Shown here: in pieces, positions 30,478 to 37,529 of the stretch | Numbering within the stretch: position 1 is the stretch's first letter | How the letters are laid out: every line of letters begins with the position of its first letter | Assembly: GCA_012026785.1 (NCBI GenBank) | Contig: VEOW01000005.1 | Location: forward strand, 1 to 37,529 | Direction: 5' to 3' | From: Chloroflexota bacterium | Lineage (GTDB): Bacteria > Chloroflexota > Limnocylindria > Limnocylindrales > CSP1-4 | DNA length: 37,529 nt | Notes under the pieces: model-generated | Database searches by the model: none | What the model was told of the DNA's origin: nothing | Seen by the model: the letters and a program-made list of their open reading frames with translations, nothing else | Made by a program: the position numbers and the translations under genes

Positions 30478-32022
30478 TTATGGAACGTCGGGCATCGGGT
30501 CCGGGCCCAGGTACGTCCCGGCGGAGATCGTCCCCGTCGGGTCGTGGCAGGCCTGGCAGGTGCCGCGGTTGTCGACCTTCAGCAGTCGGCTCGAGGCCGA
30601 GGTCGACCCGTCCGGATACGGGAAGTCGCCCGTGTAGTCACCGGTCATCGCGGCGTTGGAGCCGTGTGACACGTGGCACGTCAGGCAGTCCCGTCCGGCG
30701 ACGGTCCGGTGCTGATGGTTGAACAGCGAATCGCCGGGGCGCGGATAGCGCCACGACGCGCCGGTGTCCAGCGGGTCAGCGGTATCGGGGTTGGGGTTGT
30801 TGTTTGCGAAGTACCGGGTGTGGCACGACGCGCACCAGGCCGTGATCTGCGCACTGAAGGTCGAGGGTCGCCCGTTGGGGGCACTGTTGGCCGTCGCGCA
30901 GCCAGGCTGGACGCTCGTGCTGTTGTTCACCGTCGGATCGCAGGTGGCGTTGATGCCGGGGTTCCACGGAACGTTGCGGGCAAAGTAGTCGCCGCCCGTC
31001 TCCGTGTAGTCCCCGGGGATGCTGTTGAAGGTCCCGGCGAGCGCTGCCGCCTCGACCTGGCTCGCATAGAGCAGGTACGTCGATTCGGTGCCCTCGGTGC
31101 CCTTCACCTGCATGACGGTGTAGTTCCGGGCGTCGTCTGCGGCCGGCAAGGTCGCGTCGGTGACCGGAACGCCACTCGTTCGCTCGACGGTGCCCTCCGC
31201 GCCACCGTCGGCGAGCACGTTCACGCCGGTCAGCGTGAAGTAGTTCGCAGAAACGGTTGCGACGGTGTAGCTCCCGTCCGCCACGGTGCTGTTGCCCGTG
31301 ATCTCGACCGTGTCGCCGACCAGGAGCGCGTGCGAAACCTCGGTGTAGATCCGATCGTTCGACGCGACCGTGGCCAGGATGTCGAGCTCCCAGACGTCAC
31401 TCATCCCCGTGGCTTCGGGGATCTTGTTGAGGATGCGGTACTGGCCGTTGCCATGCGGGTTGTGGCACGAGCCGCACGTCACGGTGACTGACGGTCCGGC
31501 GCCGCTCCCGACGGCCCCGTTGCCCCAGGCGACGCCCGGGTTGGCGAGACCGTTGGCGGCCATCTCGATGTGGGCGGAGGTGACGGCTTCCGCCGCACCC
31601 ACGCCAACCTTCGGTCGCTGCGACGCATCGGTGGCGTTTCGCAGATAGGTCAGCCGCGCCATGTTCCCGGCATCGATCCGGGCCATGTCGAAGCCGCCAC
31701 CGCGGAGCGCACCCAGGACGGCCGTCCCTCTCGGGTCGGTCGTGCCGACGGCGTACTGCAGGCCGGTCATGACATCGACCGCGGAGCCGGTGCTCGCCGC
31801 GCCGTGGCACGTCAGGCAGAGGCCCTCGGTCGAGGTTGCATTGATCAGGTACTCGCCCTGTGCCGTGTGGGCACGGTGGCAGCCCGCGCAGCTGTCGGCT
31901 GTCAGGGTGCTGAACCCCGAGTTGTTGCCAGCCACGTGGACGCCACCATCCGCAAACACAGGGAACGCGGCGAGGAACAGCCAGAGCGTGGCCCCTGCGA
32001 AGAGCAGGGCCAGACGTCTCAC
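30478..32022 (-). CDS. Exported hexaheme cytochrome, OmcS-like (copy 2, with beta insertion)
   Basis: This 514-aa protein has a signal peptide (LALLFAGATLWLFLAAFPVFA) and six CXXCH sites (CAGCHRAH at 46, CLTCH at 69, CGSCHNPHG, CASCH, CLTCHVSHG, CQACHD), in the same order as copy 1. Between hemes 3 and 4 it has about 75 extra residues of beta-repeat type (VGDTVEITGNSTVADGSYTV, then ANYFTLTGV), absent from copy 1. Two non-heme Cys in ATCDPTVNN...PGCATAN may form a disulfide. GTG 32022 is chosen for a perfect AAAGGAGG site (32038-32031) 8 nt upstream, the strongest in the window. High expression is plausible. Confidence 0.9.
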   Translation of the reverse strand: MRRLALLFAGATLWLFLAAFPVFADGGVHVAGNNSGFSTLTADSCAGCHRAHTAQGEYLINATSTEGLCLTCHGAASTGSAVDVMTGLQYAVGTTDPRGTAVLGALRGGGFDMARIDAGNMARLTYLRNATDASQRPKVGVGAAEAVTSAHIEMAANGLANPGVAWGNGAVGSGAGPSVTVTCGSCHNPHGNGQYRILNKIPEATGMSDVWELDILATVASNDRIYTEVSHALLVGDTVEITGNSTVADGSYTVATVSANYFTLTGVNVLADGGAEGTVERTSGVPVTDATLPAADDARNYTVMQVKGTEGTESTYLLYASQVEAAALAGTFNSIPGDYTETGGDYFARNVPWNPGINATCDPTVNNSTSVQPGCATANSAPNGRPSTFSAQITAWCASCHTRYFANNNPNPDTADPLDTGASWRYPRPGDSLFNHQHRTVAGRDCLTCHVSHGSNAAMTGDYTGDFPYPDGSTSASSRLLKVDNRGTCQACHDPTGTISAGTYLGPDPMPDVP

Positions 32023-32030
32023 TGTTCCCA

Positions 32031-32082
32031 CCTCCTTTCTGCTGTGATGGGTCTTGGCGGTGATAGCCGCCCATCCGGCGGC
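32031..32082 (-). promoter_or_regulatory. Strong RBS and competing hairpins before hexaheme copy 2
   Basis: AAAGGAGG (32038-32031, minus strand) sits 8 nt before GTG 32022. Just upstream, the segment 32066-32071 can pair with either 32077-32082 (GCCGCC/GGCGGC) or 32056-32060 (CCGCC/GGCGG), giving two mutually exclusive hairpins. This could be a translational switch or chance in GC-rich DNA. Confidence 0.4.
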
Positions 32083-32123
32083 CAGCGGGTCACTCGGGTG
32101 CACCTCCTCCGGGACGCCTTCCA

Positions 32124-33209
32124 TCAGTAGCTCCATAGCTGGACGCGGTCGTTGTTGGTGTCGCTCACGTAGAGACGGCCCCGGCCGTCGGCGGCGACGC
32201 CGTTCGGGAAGCTGAAGCGGCCGTCGGCGATTCCCTCGCCCCCGAAGAAGCCGAGGTATTCGAGCGTCGGGGTCACGTCGTCAGTCAGGCGATAGACGAG
32301 GACGCCCTGGCCGGTCGAGTCGCCGACGTAGATTCGGTCACGCCCGTCGGTCGTCAGCCCCCGGGGCAGGGCGAGCGCGCCCTTGCCGGTCCCTCGGCCG
32401 ACCTGGGCCAGCAGCGTCCCGTCAGCCCTGTAGGCCAGCAGGCGGCCGTTGTTGCTGTCTGCGACCAGGACGTTGCCGTCCTTGTCGATCGCGACGCCGT
32501 TGGGGAACGACAGCCGGTCGCTCTCGCCGAACGTCTGGACGAGGGTCAGCCCTCGATCGAACTTTTCGACGCGGGCAGTCGGACCGGACAGGTCGCTCAC
32601 GTAGAGGTTGCCCGCAGCGTCGAAGGCGAGGCCCATCGGCTGCCAGGCGGGGATGCGGCTGGCGAGAACCACCTCGCGGAGGAAGGCGCCGTCGCGGTCG
32701 TAGACGTAGATCGTGCCCATCGGCCGGTCCGACACGTACAGCTCGGAGGACATCGGGTCGATGGCCATCCAGACCGGCACATGGTCGGTCCCGGTCGAGG
32801 TCGGTGGGACGGCGGTGCCGACGATGGCGCCACCGGCGGCGTAGATGAGGACGGCCCGGTCACCCTCCGTCTGGGCGACATAGACGCGGTCGCCGTCCGG
32901 GCTCACTGCGATCCCGAGCGGGTTGGCGGCGCCGTAGAAGCTCGTGCTGTAGCCGGGCAGATCGATCGTCGTCGGGATCGGCAGCGGCAGCGGCTGGCGG
33001 AAGATGAAGTACCACAGCGCGAGGCCGATCAGGACGAGGAGCAGGCCGAGCAGGGCCAGCAGGGCGATCCAGCGTCGCCGCCGGCGGGACTCGTCGTAGT
33101 CTTCCGCCGTCGGGCCTCCCGGCCCGCCCTCCTGCTGCACGTCCTCGGGGAGCTCGACCGGGGCGTCGAGGCCCGGTGCCAGCTCGGGGTTGGCCGTGAT
33201 GCCGGTCAT
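32124..33209 (-). CDS. Membrane-anchored NHL-repeat beta-propeller protein
   Basis: This is a 361-aa protein with an acidic cytoplasmic N-terminus, a basic stop (RRRRRW) and one membrane helix (IALLALLGLLLVLIGLALWY). An extracytoplasmic six-bladed NHL propeller follows. Blades are recognisable from repeats such as PLGIAVSPDGDRVYVAQ, PMGLAFDAAGNLYVSD, PNGVAIDKDGNVLVADSNN and PNGVAADGRGRLYVSDTNND. It has no heme or metal motif. NHL proteins are also found beside omcS-type cytochromes in Geobacter (from memory), where a role in secretion or assembly is suspected. It starts at ATG 33209, overlapping the upstream TPR gene stop as ATGA. Confidence 0.9.
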   Translation of the reverse strand: MTGITANPELAPGLDAPVELPEDVQQEGGPGGPTAEDYDESRRRRRWIALLALLGLLLVLIGLALWYFIFRQPLPLPIPTTIDLPGYSTSFYGAANPLGIAVSPDGDRVYVAQTEGDRAVLIYAAGGAIVGTAVPPTSTGTDHVPVWMAIDPMSSELYVSDRPMGTIYVYDRDGAFLREVVLASRIPAWQPMGLAFDAAGNLYVSDLSGPTARVEKFDRGLTLVQTFGESDRLSFPNGVAIDKDGNVLVADSNNGRLLAYRADGTLLAQVGRGTGKGALALPRGLTTDGRDRIYVGDSTGQGVLVYRLTDDVTPTLEYLGFFGGEGIADGRFSFPNGVAADGRGRLYVSDTNNDRVQLWSY

Positions 33210-34165
33210 GATCCGCTCCCCTCGGCGTCAGTCGGGGTCGGGCCGACCCGGCCCAGCCCGAGGCCCGCGGCGCTGCTGGCCGGATCGATCTCGAGGGCCC
33301 GGCCGTACCATTCCGCGGCCCGGGCGTTGTCACCGCCCGTCTCGTACAGCAGTCCCAGCCCGATGGCCGCATCGAGTGCCGCATCACCCTCGACGAGGGC
33401 CAGCAGGGCCGGTTCGGCCGCCGCGCTGTCACCTGACATCAGCTGGGCCATCGCGGTGGCCCAGGCGCCCAGGGCTGCCTCGCCGGTCGCCTCGTACGCC
33501 TCGGCCAGGGCGACGTACGGCTCGCTCCAGCCGACCGGCACGAACGTCACCGAGGCCCGCAGGACGGTGATCGCCTTGCTTGGCGCCCCGGTGGCGATGA
33601 ACGCGGTACCGAGGAGGTACAGGGAGTCGGCGTCGGAGCGGCTGATCGCGAGGGCCTTCTCGAAGTGGCCGATCGCATCCTGGGGGCGGTCCTGCTGCAT
33701 CGCGATCGAGCCGAGGCCGTAGTAGGCAGCCTGCAGGCCCAGGTCGACGTGAGCCATCTCGCCATCCTTCGCGACCGCGACGACCGCTTCGAAGGCCTGG
33801 GCGGCTTCGTCGAGCCGGCCGAGCTCCTGGAGCGCCCGGCCCCGGCCGAGGTGGGCGGGTTCGAGGCTGACGCCGGCCGCGATGATCACGTCGTACTGGG
33901 CGATCGCCTCCACGTAACGGCCCTTGGCCGCATACGCGTCGGCAAGCTGTCCGCGGACGGCGATGTCGTTGGGGTTGTCGCGGACGGCCTGCTCGAGGCC
34001 CGCGATCTGCTGGTCGACGATCGCCGGCGCCGGTGGCCGCCAGCGGTCGGCGGCGTAGAAGGCCGCAAAGGCGAGGAAGGCCAGGACGACGAGCAGCGCC
34101 ACGCGCTTCGTCCAGCGCGTGAGGTCTGCATCGGATGCGTTTCGGACCGTGTGGATGGCATTCAT
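33206..34165 (-). CDS. Membrane-anchored TPR protein
   Basis: This 319-aa protein has an N-terminal membrane helix (VALLVVLAFLAFAAFYAADRW) followed by about six TPR units on the outside (DIAVRGQLADAYAAKGRYVE, PAHLGRGRALQELGRLDEA, AAYYGLGSIAMQQDRPQDA, DADSLYLLGTAFIATGAPSK, and a C-terminal ARAAEWYGRALEIDPASS). It differs from the CcmH/NrfG-like TPR protein at 24927-26132 and is coupled by ATGA overlap to the NHL gene. A scaffold or chaperone role for the secreted hexahemes is inferred. The start ATG 34165 has a weak AGGA site 9 nt upstream. Confidence 0.88.
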   Translation of the reverse strand: MNAIHTVRNASDADLTRWTKRVALLVVLAFLAFAAFYAADRWRPPAPAIVDQQIAGLEQAVRDNPNDIAVRGQLADAYAAKGRYVEAIAQYDVIIAAGVSLEPAHLGRGRALQELGRLDEAAQAFEAVVAVAKDGEMAHVDLGLQAAYYGLGSIAMQQDRPQDAIGHFEKALAISRSDADSLYLLGTAFIATGAPSKAITVLRASVTFVPVGWSEPYVALAEAYEATGEAALGAWATAMAQLMSGDSAAAEPALLALVEGDAALDAAIGLGLLYETGGDNARAAEWYGRALEIDPASSAAGLGLGRVGPTPTDAEGSGS

Positions 34166-34209
34166 CTGGGACGTCCTGGTTGCGGTTTCGATTGCGTGGC
34201 CGGGCCCGC

Positions 34210-34239
34210 CCCGGGGCGAGAAGGGAAGAGAGCCCCGGG
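34210..34239 (-). terminator. GC-rich hairpin upstream of the TPR-NHL-cytochrome operon
   Basis: CCCGGGGC (34210-34217) pairs perfectly with GCCCCGGG (34232-34239) around a 14-nt loop. It lies between the stop of the degenerate receiver gene and the TPR gene. There is no T-run, so it may be a weak terminator or an RNA structure in the operon leader. The rest of 34166-34384 shows nothing else I can name. Confidence 0.35.
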
Positions 34240-34384
34240 ACGGACTCGTCCACGAATGCCATGGTCGAGCCTGAAGGGCGCCGTTCCCATCCGCCGGGCG
34301 GTAGAAATCGGGTACAGCAGCTCGCGCGCGCGAAGGCGCGGGCTCTCTATCGCTCGGTCGAGTCGGCGGGTTGGTCCGGATGCG

Positions 34385-34780
34385 TCAGGAGGCGACCGGT
34401 GCGGTCCCGTGCGGGGCCCGACGGCCGGGCGTCGGACGCGAGCGCCGGGCTGCCGGGGCCCCCTGGATCGCGCGCAGGATGTCCTCGGGCTGGGGCGACA
34501 GCTCGTCCCGGTGATAGGCCCAGCTGGAACCGGCGTCCAGCCCGACGTCGATGAGCAGGGCAGCCGGGGCCAGGGCGAGGATGTCAGGGGCCTTCAGGGC
34601 GCCACGCTCCATCACGATCACGTCCGGCGCGTCGGCGAGCACGGTCGCGGCCGCCTGGAGATCTTCGACGTGGACGGCCTCGATGGCGAGGCCCGCGTCG
34701 GTGCGCAGGATGCGCGCCAGGCCCTCGCCGAGGAGCGGGTGCGCGTACAGGATGACGACGCGCCGAGCGTTCCTTGGCAC
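34385..34780 (-). CDS. Degenerate receiver-domain protein
   Basis: This 131-aa protein resembles a response-regulator receiver fold without an output domain. The opening strand reads VVILYAHPLLGEGLARIL, where the acidic metal-binding pair should follow the first strand but is absent. The phospho-acceptor position reads PDVIVMERG, with Glu58 in place of Asp. The C-terminal ~25 residues are basic and probably disordered. It likely cannot be phosphorylated and may mimic an active receiver. GTG 34780 is chosen for its GGAGG site 5 nt upstream; longer frames have no support. It sits between a true two-component system and the cytochrome operon. Confidence 0.7.
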   Translation of the reverse strand: MPRNARRVVILYAHPLLGEGLARILRTDAGLAIEAVHVEDLQAAATVLADAPDVIVMERGALKAPDILALAPAALLIDVGLDAGSSWAYHRDELSPQPEDILRAIQGAPAARRSRPTPGRRAPHGTAPVAS

Positions 34781-34949
34781 CACTGCCTCCGTCACGAGCG
34801 AAGTCGGGTTCGAAACTAGCCCTGCCGAACGCGGCCGTCCATCCGCTGGTGGGCACACCTTCGGTGCGGTTCGCTGTACCCAGCGGGGGAGTATCGAGCG
34901 AGCCATGCGAGCGCGCGGGCACCGAGCGGCGCCGCCGAAACGGGGCTCC

Positions 34950-35639
34950 TCAGCCCTCGCTGCCGAGGCGCAGCCCGAGCCCGTGCCGGACGACGTACGC
35001 CGCGGCCTGGATGCGGTTCTCCAGCTGCAGCTTCTCGAGGGCGTTGTGAACGTGGTTCTTGACGGTGCCCTCGGTGATCGACAGCCGGACGCCGATCTCC
35101 TTGTTGCTGAGGCCGTCGGCGACGAGCTGCATGATCTCGATCTCGCGCCGGGTGAGGCTCGGCTCGGGCGCGCTCGGCGTCGCCACGCGCCGGCCTTCCG
35201 GTCGTTCCCGGAACTCTCGCAGCAGCCGTCCCGCGATCGCCGGCGAGAGCACGGTCTCGTCGCGCATCACCGCCCGGATGAGGTCGTACAGCTGCTCCGG
35301 CCGAAGATCCTTCAGGAGGTAGCCGTGGGCGCCGTAGCGGATCGCATCGAAGAGGTGGTCGTCCTGCTCCGAGACGGTCAGGATCACGACCTTCGCGCTC
35401 GGGACCTCGTCCCGGATCCGGCGTGTGGCCTCGACGCCGTTCATGACCAGCATCTCGATGTCGAGCAGGACCACGTCCGGCTTCAGCGCGTGGGCCAGCT
35501 CGAGGCCCTGGAGCCCGTTGTCGGCCTCGCCGACGACGACGAGCCCTGGCTGATCGCCGACGAGGGTCGCGATGGCCCGCCGGAACAGCGGCTGATCGTC
35601 GATGAGCAGGATTCGGATCTCGGCGGTCATCTCGTGCAT
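34950..35639 (-). CDS. NarL/FixJ-family response regulator
   Basis: This 229-aa response regulator has a receiver domain (acidic pair DD in LLIDDQP, phospho-acceptor D60 in VVLLDIEM, T89 in ILTVSEQ, K110 in GYLLKD) and a C-terminal LuxR-type helix-turn-helix (LTRREIEIMQLVADGLSNKE, then GTVKNHVHNALEKLQL). It should be phosphorylated by the sensor kinase encoded one base upstream and bind promoters, probably including the downstream cytochrome genes. The start is ATG 35639, directly after the kinase TGA; ATG 35630 is an equally possible start. Confidence 0.93.
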   Translation of the reverse strand: MHEMTAEIRILLIDDQPLFRRAIATLVGDQPGLVVVGEADNGLQGLELAHALKPDVVLLDIEMLVMNGVEATRRIRDEVPSAKVVILTVSEQDDHLFDAIRYGAHGYLLKDLRPEQLYDLIRAVMRDETVLSPAIAGRLLREFRERPEGRRVATPSAPEPSLTRREIEIMQLVADGLSNKEIGVRLSITEGTVKNHVHNALEKLQLENRIQAAAYVVRHGLGLRLGSEG

Positions 35640-35640
35640 C

Positions 35641-37398
35641 TCAGTTTGGCGCCACCATCGCACCGTTGCCGGACCGCCCGCGCGAGCCGTCGGGAACGAG
35701 CGCGATGATCCGCGTGCCGCGACCGGGACCCGAGTCGATCCGCAGGCTCCCGCCGGCCAGCTGCATCCGCTCGCGCATCGTCTGGAGGCCGTAGCCACCG
35801 TCCCGGCTCTCCGGTGCGGCGTCGGGGTCGAACCCCCGGCCGTCATCCTCGACCACGATCGCCATCGTGCCCGGCTGGCCGGACGCGATCCGGCCGCGGG
35901 CGGTGGTCGCCCGGGCATGCTTGCGAACGTTCGTCAGGGCCTCCTGGATGACCCGGATGACCTGGATCTCGCTGGCTGCCGGCAGGGCGAGCTCGCCGTC
36001 GATCGTCGACTCGAACTCGACCGACAGCCCCGATTGCTGGGCGTACTTGTCGATGTAGGCGCCGAGCGCCTCGACCAGGCCCTGCGTGCGGCTCGCCTCG
36101 CGCAGTCCGAGGATCGCCTCGCGAACGTCGCGGTAGGCCTCCTCGTTGACCGCCGCGAGGTCCTCCAGCTCGCCGCTGATGCGACCACGGCCGGCGACCT
36201 CGGGACGGGCGAGCAGGGTCCGTAGGCGCAGGTGGTTGCTGCCGAGGACCTGGGCCAGGCTGTCGTGCAGCTCGCGAGCGATACGGTCGCGCTCGGCGAG
36301 GATCGCCCCCTGACGATCGCGCTCGCGGAGCCGGCCGCTGGTGATCGCGATCGCCGCGATTCCGGCGAGGGTCATGAGGTAGCGGCGATCCCGCTCGGAG
36401 AAGGCTTCGCCGGTGCGTCGGGCGATCCACAGCTCGCCGAGCAGCTCGCCGGGTGCCCAGATCGGGACCCGCAGCGCGGCGCCGTAGCTGGCCTCGTCGC
36501 CGATGGGGCAGCGATGGCGGCGCGTCGCGGCGGCCGTCGAGCGCGCGTCACCAGCGCTTGGCAGCTCGCAGGCCAGGCCGTCGGCGAGGGCGGCCGACAG
36601 CTCGGCGTTGGCGGCGAACGCCTCGAGCGTCGCCGGCGACAGGCACAGTCGGCCCTCGTCGGCCACGAGCCGCTCGCGGGCGCCCTCGACGATCGCCGTC
36701 AGGGTGTCGGCGAGCGGGACGTGGTTGGAGATCTGGAGCAGGGCCTGGTAGAGGGTGTGGCCCTCGTTCTTGCGACGCTGAAGATCGCTCACGAGCTGGG
36801 CGATCTGGACGGCTGCGGCGACCTGATGGGCGGCCGTCGAGAGCGCCTCGGACGACGGCAGCTCGGAAAGCCGGGCAGCGGGCAGGCGGATGTGGACCCG
36901 ACCGATCGGTGCCGCGCTGGTGGACAGCGGCAGCTCGACGAGATGATCCGGCGTCGCCAGGGCGTCCAGGTGGCCGTCGGCCGCCTGCACCGAGACCTCC
37001 CGGGGTGGCCCGGCCTCGGCGTCCAGCGGGTGGATGGTGGCTCGAGCCTCGGTCGCCCCCGTCGATTCGACGATCGCGTCGAGGGCGTGCCGGACGACAC
37101 CGTCGACGTCGACGTCGCCCTGGATGGCGGTCGCCACCGCATCGACGTAGGCCAGGTCCCGGTTGCGGCGGATGACGTGACGCTGCGCCCGCTCGAGGTA
37201 CAGGAAGATCGCCAGCCCGAAGGCCAGCGCGAAGGCGACCCCGAGGCCGGCGGCGACGAGGTTCGAATGGGGGGCCTCGAAGGCCGGCGCGATCAGCGCT
37301 GCCCGGCACAGCTCGAAGATCGCCAGGAACACGATCGGCGCGGCGATGCCGATGCGCTTGAGACGACGGAGATCGCGGAGACCCGCTTGCGCGTCCAC
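35641..37398 (-). CDS. NarX-type sensor histidine kinase with GAF-like domains
   Basis: This membrane sensor kinase is about 585 aa. Two N-terminal helices (about 17-36 and 47-68) with a short external loop anchor it. Two GAF-like regions follow (about 90-215 and 230-350), so it likely senses a cytoplasmic or redox signal. The HisKA_3 phospho-acceptor box is ERDRIARELHDSLAQVLG (H378). The ATPase has an N box (EALTNVRKHARA), G1 (VEDDGRGFDP) and G2 (GGYGLQTMRERM). No CxxC or heme motif is seen, so the ligand is unknown. GTG 37398 is preferred (AGAAGG 5 nt upstream); an in-frame TTG at 37443 is possible. It pairs with the adjacent NarL-type regulator. Confidence 0.9.
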   Translation of the reverse strand: MDAQAGLRDLRRLKRIGIAAPIVFLAIFELCRAALIAPAFEAPHSNLVAAGLGVAFALAFGLAIFLYLERAQRHVIRRNRDLAYVDAVATAIQGDVDVDGVVRHALDAIVESTGATEARATIHPLDAEAGPPREVSVQAADGHLDALATPDHLVELPLSTSAAPIGRVHIRLPAARLSELPSSEALSTAAHQVAAAVQIAQLVSDLQRRKNEGHTLYQALLQISNHVPLADTLTAIVEGARERLVADEGRLCLSPATLEAFAANAELSAALADGLACELPSAGDARSTAAATRRHRCPIGDEASYGAALRVPIWAPGELLGELWIARRTGEAFSERDRRYLMTLAGIAAIAITSGRLRERDRQGAILAERDRIARELHDSLAQVLGSNHLRLRTLLARPEVAGRGRISGELEDLAAVNEEAYRDVREAILGLREASRTQGLVEALGAYIDKYAQQSGLSVEFESTIDGELALPAASEIQVIRVIQEALTNVRKHARATTARGRIASGQPGTMAIVVEDDGRGFDPDAAPESRDGGYGLQTMRERMQLAGGSLRIDSGPGRGTRIIALVPDGSRGRSGNGAMVAPN

Positions 37399-37483
37399 CG
37401 TTCCCTTCTCTGACGCAGGCCCGGACGACGGGCCATGTGCCAAACAGTGTCACGCGATCGCCCTCAACCAGGGAGGCCGGTTC

Positions 37484-37502
37484 GGCCCGCGAGGAGCGGG
37501 CC
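37484..37502. terminator. Hairpin at the right edge
   Basis: GGCCCGC (37484-37490) pairs perfectly with GCGGGCC (37496-37502) around a 5-nt loop. It probably belongs to the end of a gene beyond the window or to the kinase promoter region. No T-run follows. Confidence 0.3.
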
Positions 37503-37529
37503 ATTCGGTCCCTTCCGGGCGTGACGCCG

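Noticed and set aside
32023-32123. Cyclic-di-GMP (GEMM) riboswitch before the hexaheme genes
   Set aside because: Considered because Geobacter multiheme genes use them, but the conserved GEMM core sequences are absent.
1-37529. CRISPR array, insertion sequence, prophage or integrative element
   Set aside because: No regularly spaced repeats, transposase, integrase or terminal inverted repeats are visible. Composition looks uniform.

Overview
The window is a very GC-rich bacterial chromosome segment with tightly packed genes and no phage, transposon or CRISPR signature. Several traits taken together suggest a Chloroflexota lineage (Limnocylindria/Ellin6529-like), with Actinomycetota as the alternative. 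These traits are the gene content (System II cytochrome maturation, a b6-type cytochrome b plus Rieske pair with multiheme cytochromes), no sign of outer-membrane porins, heavy GTG/TTG start use and many apparently leaderless genes. The assignment is inference, not a sequence match.

Left part (1-16.3 kb) is a housekeeping/accessory mixture. In order it holds an OpuCA-type osmolyte ABC ATPase (cut by the window edge), a MerR-family regulator with its operator, a small helical protein, a GNAT acetyltransferase divergent from an ATP-dependent DNA ligase, a two-domain rhodanese-like protein whose catalytic Cys is Asp, a class-V aminotransferase with a coupled membrane protein, a tRNA-Ile with the rare UAU anticodon, a NERD-like membrane protein, an SH3-like membrane protein, an orphan DNA methyltransferase with an MFS exporter, a giant ATPase/LuxR regulator with a broken Walker A, and an AlaX-type tRNA editing protein. 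Most of these starts have no Shine-Dalgarno sequence. Instead a TANNNT-like hexamer lies 6-8 nt before the start codon, the geometry of leaderless mRNA.

Right part (16.3-37.4 kb) is one co-oriented minus-strand electron-transfer locus, transcribed right to left. It runs: NarX-type sensor kinase and NarL-type response regulator; degenerate receiver; membrane-anchored TPR protein; membrane-anchored NHL beta-propeller; two tandem paralogous hexaheme cytochromes; an octaheme-type cytochrome with a long Pro/Thr/Glu linker; a PCYCGC lipoprotein; a TPR (CcmH/NrfG-like) protein; CcdA; ResB; CcsA/ResC; ResA; a NapC/NirT-type decaheme; Rieske; cytochrome b; and a C-terminally anchored decaheme. In total five multiheme proteins carry 39 CXXCH motifs plus one CXXXCH. 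These genes mostly use good Shine-Dalgarno sites and short or overlapping junctions.

The layout suggests a self-contained respiratory module. Quinol would be oxidised by a Rieske/cytochrome b complex with a decaheme in place of cytochrome c1. Electrons would pass through NapC-like and other multihemes to secreted hexahemes, and a dedicated maturation system would attach the hemes. The heme order and spacer motifs of the twin hexahemes, and their NHL and TPR partners, recall the OmcS/OmcT nanowire cytochromes of Geobacter. This makes an extracellular electron conduit the most exciting hypothesis in the window.
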